43,728 nucleotides of DNA from CAJQND01 sp051010055 (lineage in GTDB: Bacteria > Pseudomonadota > Alphaproteobacteria > Rhizobiales > CAJQND01). Where the stretch lies: positions 1-43,728 of the forward strand of contig JBPCVY010000237.1 of assembly GCA_051010055.1 (NCBI GenBank), written 5' to 3'. The notes under the pieces were generated by a model, which was given only the letters and a program-made list of their open reading frames with translations, had not been told where the DNA came from and ran no database searches. Position 1 is the first letter of the stretch, and the number at the start of each line of letters is the position of its first letter. Position numbers and translations under genes: made by a program. Of this stretch, positions 41,454-43,728 are shown piece by piece.

Positions 41454-42287
41454 TCAGCTTTTGGTTTTATCTACCTCAGAAAGCTTCTGCCAGTGGTTCT
41501 TCTGAGCCATCATTTTGCGCAGGTAAGCCATGTTGGCTTCAACCACATGCGGGGGTAAATCCTTCTGCGCAATTTCCCGCGCTTCCCCGTAGCGGCCCTG
41601 AAGGCCCACAACGAGCGCCAGGTTTTGACGCACGCGCGGATTGGCCTTTCCTGCCTGTGAGGAATAAGCCAGCCGCAAGGTTTCTTCAGCACCTGTCAGG
41701 TTGCCGCTTTGCGCCTGTGAAAGGCCCAGATTGTTGAGCACCGCAACCTGGTTTGGTGACTTCTTGAGAGCCTCCGCATAGGCCGCCTGTGCGTCCTGAT
41801 GGCGGCCCATATGGTCAAACACCATGCCTTGGGTTGAATTTACCTGCCAGTTTGCATCCGGCGCAGCTGCTGCGCGTTGGAGCACCATGCTGGCATCCTG
41901 ATATTTGCCCGCCTTGAGAAGCTGCTTGCCATATTCGCTTTTGATCACGGTGCTGTTTGGGATTTGCTTGTTCGCCTCTTCCAGAACAGCCAGTGCGCGC
42001 TCGTCTGATTTAAGGGCGCGCAGCCGGGCGACATATTGCAATGTCACCTCGGTATCAGATTTGTTGGCTTCCCATTTCTTGCTCCACTCGGTAGTTTCCT
42101 GCACTGTTGCAGAGGCTAATCTGGGCGCGCTTTTAGGCGTTCCTCCAAGCAATGATGAGGTTGACGTGCCGGAAGTCTGGCAACCTGCCAGCGCAAAGGA
42201 AAGCAAAGCCATCGCAGCAGTGCTTGAAATGAATCTTTTCGCGCAAAATGGCGCACTGAGTTCGTGATTATCAGAATGCTTTTCCAT
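41454..42287 (-). CDS. tadD: TadD-type tetratricopeptide lipoprotein
   Basis: This 277-residue protein has a hydrophobic leader ending in lipobox 'FALAGC' near residue 36, so it is a lipoprotein. Tetratricopeptide repeats follow between about residues 80 and 230 ('ALAVLEEANKQIPNSTVIKS', 'GRHQDAQAAYAEALKKSPNQ', 'NLGLSQAQSGNLTGAEETLR'). TadD/CpaO-like lipoproteins help secretin assembly for Flp pili. The ATG at 42287 with GGGAA close upstream is chosen over an upstream ATG at 42365. It is read against the tad genes and separated by the shared terminator. Confidence 0.85.
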   Translation of the reverse strand: MEKHSDNHELSAPFCAKRFISSTAAMALLSFALAGCQTSGTSTSSLLGGTPKSAPRLASATVQETTEWSKKWEANKSDTEVTLQYVARLRALKSDERALAVLEEANKQIPNSTVIKSEYGKQLLKAGKYQDASMVLQRAAAAPDANWQVNSTQGMVFDHMGRHQDAQAAYAEALKKSPNQVAVLNNLGLSQAQSGNLTGAEETLRLAYSSQAGKANPRVRQNLALVVGLQGRYGEAREIAQKDLPPHVVEANMAYLRKMMAQKNHWQKLSEVDKTKS

Positions 42288-42492
42288 TATTCCCAGCCCA
42301 ACTAACTGTTGCCGGTCCCGCAGGGGCAATGCTCCTGCTTTCCCGGTACCTATCTTGGCAATCAAGCGTCAATAAACCTTTAACCAAATTATTCGAGTTG
42401 GCTTGATAATCGTAAGCTTCTGTAATTGCTGCTTGACACAGCCGCGGTTCATGGCACGACTTGCGCAGACTTTTGCAAGTAAGGGCTTGATT

Positions 42493-43728
42493 ATGAAATA
42501 TTCTCTCGTGAGCGCCCGCAAGCGCACAGCTGTTCCCATTGAATTGGTTGAAAAGTCGGGCCTGAAATCTGTTCTCAATGAGCTGCCGAAAGCACAAGCA
42601 CACTGGGTACGCGCTCAAGGGTTCAAAGCGGCAAAGGGAACACGCGTTACGGTGCCGGACGATAATGGAAAGATTGCCAAAGTTCTTTTTGGGCTCGGCG
42701 ATGTGGATGTGAGCGCCGATCCGTTCCTGCCTGCCAAACTTGCAACACAGCTTCCGGCCGGTGAGTACAAATTCGCCAATCCGCCCGCCCGTGCAGACTT
42801 GCTGGCGCTGGGCTGGCTTATGGAAAGCTACCGTTTTGAGCTTTACAAAAAGGCAGCCAGTGAACCAGCTCAGCTTGTGTGCCCTCAAGGGGTGGATGGC
42901 GCGGAGGTGGAGCGCCTTGCAAGTGCCGCCACCCTTGCCCGAGATCTTATCAATACCCCTGCAAACGATATGGGCCCCGATGAGCTTGAAAAGGCGTGCC
43001 GGAAGCTTGCCCGTTCCCACAAGGCCACCATCAAAGTCACCAAAGGCGCGGCATTGCTGAAAAACAACTTCCCCATGATCCATGCAGTGGGCCGGGCCTC
43101 GGACCAGGAACCAAGGTTGATTGATTTGCGCTGGGGCAAAGCCAGCGGCCCGAAGGTGACACTTGTTGGCAAGGGGGTTTGTTTTGATACAGGCGGCCTC
43201 AATCTGAAGCCGGGCAACTCGATGCTTTTGATGAAAAAGGATATGGGTGGTGCCGCTAATGTTCTGGGTCTGGCGCAGGCGATTATGGATGCGGAGCTCG
43301 CGGTGCGGTTGCGGGTGCTTATTCCGGCGGTTGAGAATTCTGTTTCCGCAGGCGCATTCCGGCCGGGAGATGTCTTGCCCAGCCGCAAGGGGCTTTCCGT
43401 TGAAATTGGCAACACCGATGCTGAAGGGCGCCTTGTTCTTGCCGATGCCCTGGCGCTGGCGGATGAAGAAAAGCCGGAGCTGATTGTCGATATGGCAACA
43501 CTCACTGGCGCTGCCCGGGTGGCGCTCGGGCCGGATTTGCCACCCTTTTACACCGACGATGAAGCGCTTGCCGGTGAAATTTCCTCCGCGGCAATGAACG
43601 AAAATGACCCGTTATGGCGGATGCCGTTCTGGAAGCCGTATGATGCGAACCTGTCGAGCAAGGTAGCAGATGTGAACCATATCAGCCCTGGCGGGTTTGC
43701 CGGATCGATCACGGCGGCCCTGTTCCTC
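42493..43728 (+). CDS. M17 leucyl aminopeptidase family protein, 3' truncated by window
   Basis: The first 412 codons of a cytosolic zinc/manganese aminopeptidase of family M17; the frame is open to the end of the window. An N-terminal variable domain (about residues 1-150) is followed by the catalytic domain: 'LVGKGVCFDTGGLNLKPG', the Lys of 'LMKKDMGGAANVLG', and the signature 'NTDAEGRLVLADALALAD', which holds the metal ligands Asp and Glu, then 'DMATLTGAARVALG'. The start ATG has TAAGGG about 7 bases upstream. It diverges from tadD across about 200 bases. The 3' end and any downstream partner are not visible. Confidence 0.93.
   Translation, partial: MKYSLVSARKRTAVPIELVEKSGLKSVLNELPKAQAHWVRAQGFKAAKGTRVTVPDDNGKIAKVLFGLGDVDVSADPFLPAKLATQLPAGEYKFANPPARADLLALGWLMESYRFELYKKAASEPAQLVCPQGVDGAEVERLASAATLARDLINTPANDMGPDELEKACRKLARSHKATIKVTKGAALLKNNFPMIHAVGRASDQEPRLIDLRWGKASGPKVTLVGKGVCFDTGGLNLKPGNSMLLMKKDMGGAANVLGLAQAIMDAELAVRLRVLIPAVENSVSAGAFRPGDVLPSRKGLSVEIGNTDAEGRLVLADALALADEEKPELIVDMATLTGAARVALGPDLPPFYTDDEALAGEISSAAMNENDPLWRMPFWKPYDANLSSKVADVNHISPGGFAGSITAALFL

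Noticed and set aside
42271..43083. 270-codon minus-strand frame opposite the aminopeptidase
   Set aside because: The plus-strand frame has clear M17 catalytic motifs; this is its shadow.

Overview
The window looks like a chromosomal segment of an alphaproteobacterium of the order Hyphomicrobiales (Rhizobiales). The main reasons are the run chvI-chvG-hprK-EIIA(Man)-HPr on one strand, followed by ahcY and a DivL-type tyrosine kinase homologue, the TsaE/phosphotransferase fusion, and a Tad/Flp pilus locus whose pilin promoter carries a CtrA-type box. I cannot name the genus. No rRNA, tRNA, insertion sequence, prophage or CRISPR array was seen. Protein-coding density is high and the codon style looks uniform.

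Layout. 1-2.2 kb: end of an amino-acid-type solute-binding protein, a fatty-acid-hydroxylase/sterol-desaturase family membrane enzyme, and a small alpha/beta hydrolase. 2.2-11.3 kb (minus strand): ahcY, divL-like kinase, tsaE-phosphotransferase fusion, Fe-S helicase and a TerB-domain protein, reading right to left, with a terminator between ahcY and divL. 11.5-12.8 kb: a plus-strand FAD oxidoreductase that interrupts the conserved minus-strand run. 12.8-16.7 kb (minus): chvI, chvG, hprK, EIIA, HPr, a cell-envelope/acid-stress two-component system coupled to a regulatory PTS. 16.9-19.6 kb (plus): FMN-binding protein, cytosolic gamma-glutamyltransferase-family protein and EamA transporter with overlapping ends. 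19.6-22.6 kb: divergent malonyl-CoA synthetase and malonyl-CoA decarboxylase, together converting malonate to acetyl-CoA.

22.6-31.1 kb: a catabolic island for four-carbon sugar acids. A minus-strand operon (otnK-type kinase, otnC-type decarboxylase, an LsrG-like ABM-fold protein, an isopropylmalate-dehydrogenase-like enzyme) diverges from a GntR/FCD regulator. A denD-type D-erythronate dehydrogenase plus EamA transporter diverges from a Gfo/Idh/MocA oxidoreductase, and an MFS carrier follows. The same 13-base GTATAC-centred sequence occurs in both divergent intergenic regions, which suggests one regulon. The usual 2-oxo-tetronate isomerase (OtnI) is not visible, and the LsrG-like protein is the best candidate to replace it.

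31.2-42.3 kb: a Tad/Flp pilus locus: a divergent secretin-N-domain protein, a 52-residue Flp pilin with its own terminator, then cpaA, cpaB, cpaC, cpaD, cpaE, cpaF, tadB and tadC, ending at a bidirectional terminator facing a tadD-type TPR lipoprotein. 42.5 kb to the end: the start of an M17 leucyl aminopeptidase that runs off the window. The DivL homologue and the CtrA box upstream of the pilin suggest that pilus expression is tied to the cell cycle here.
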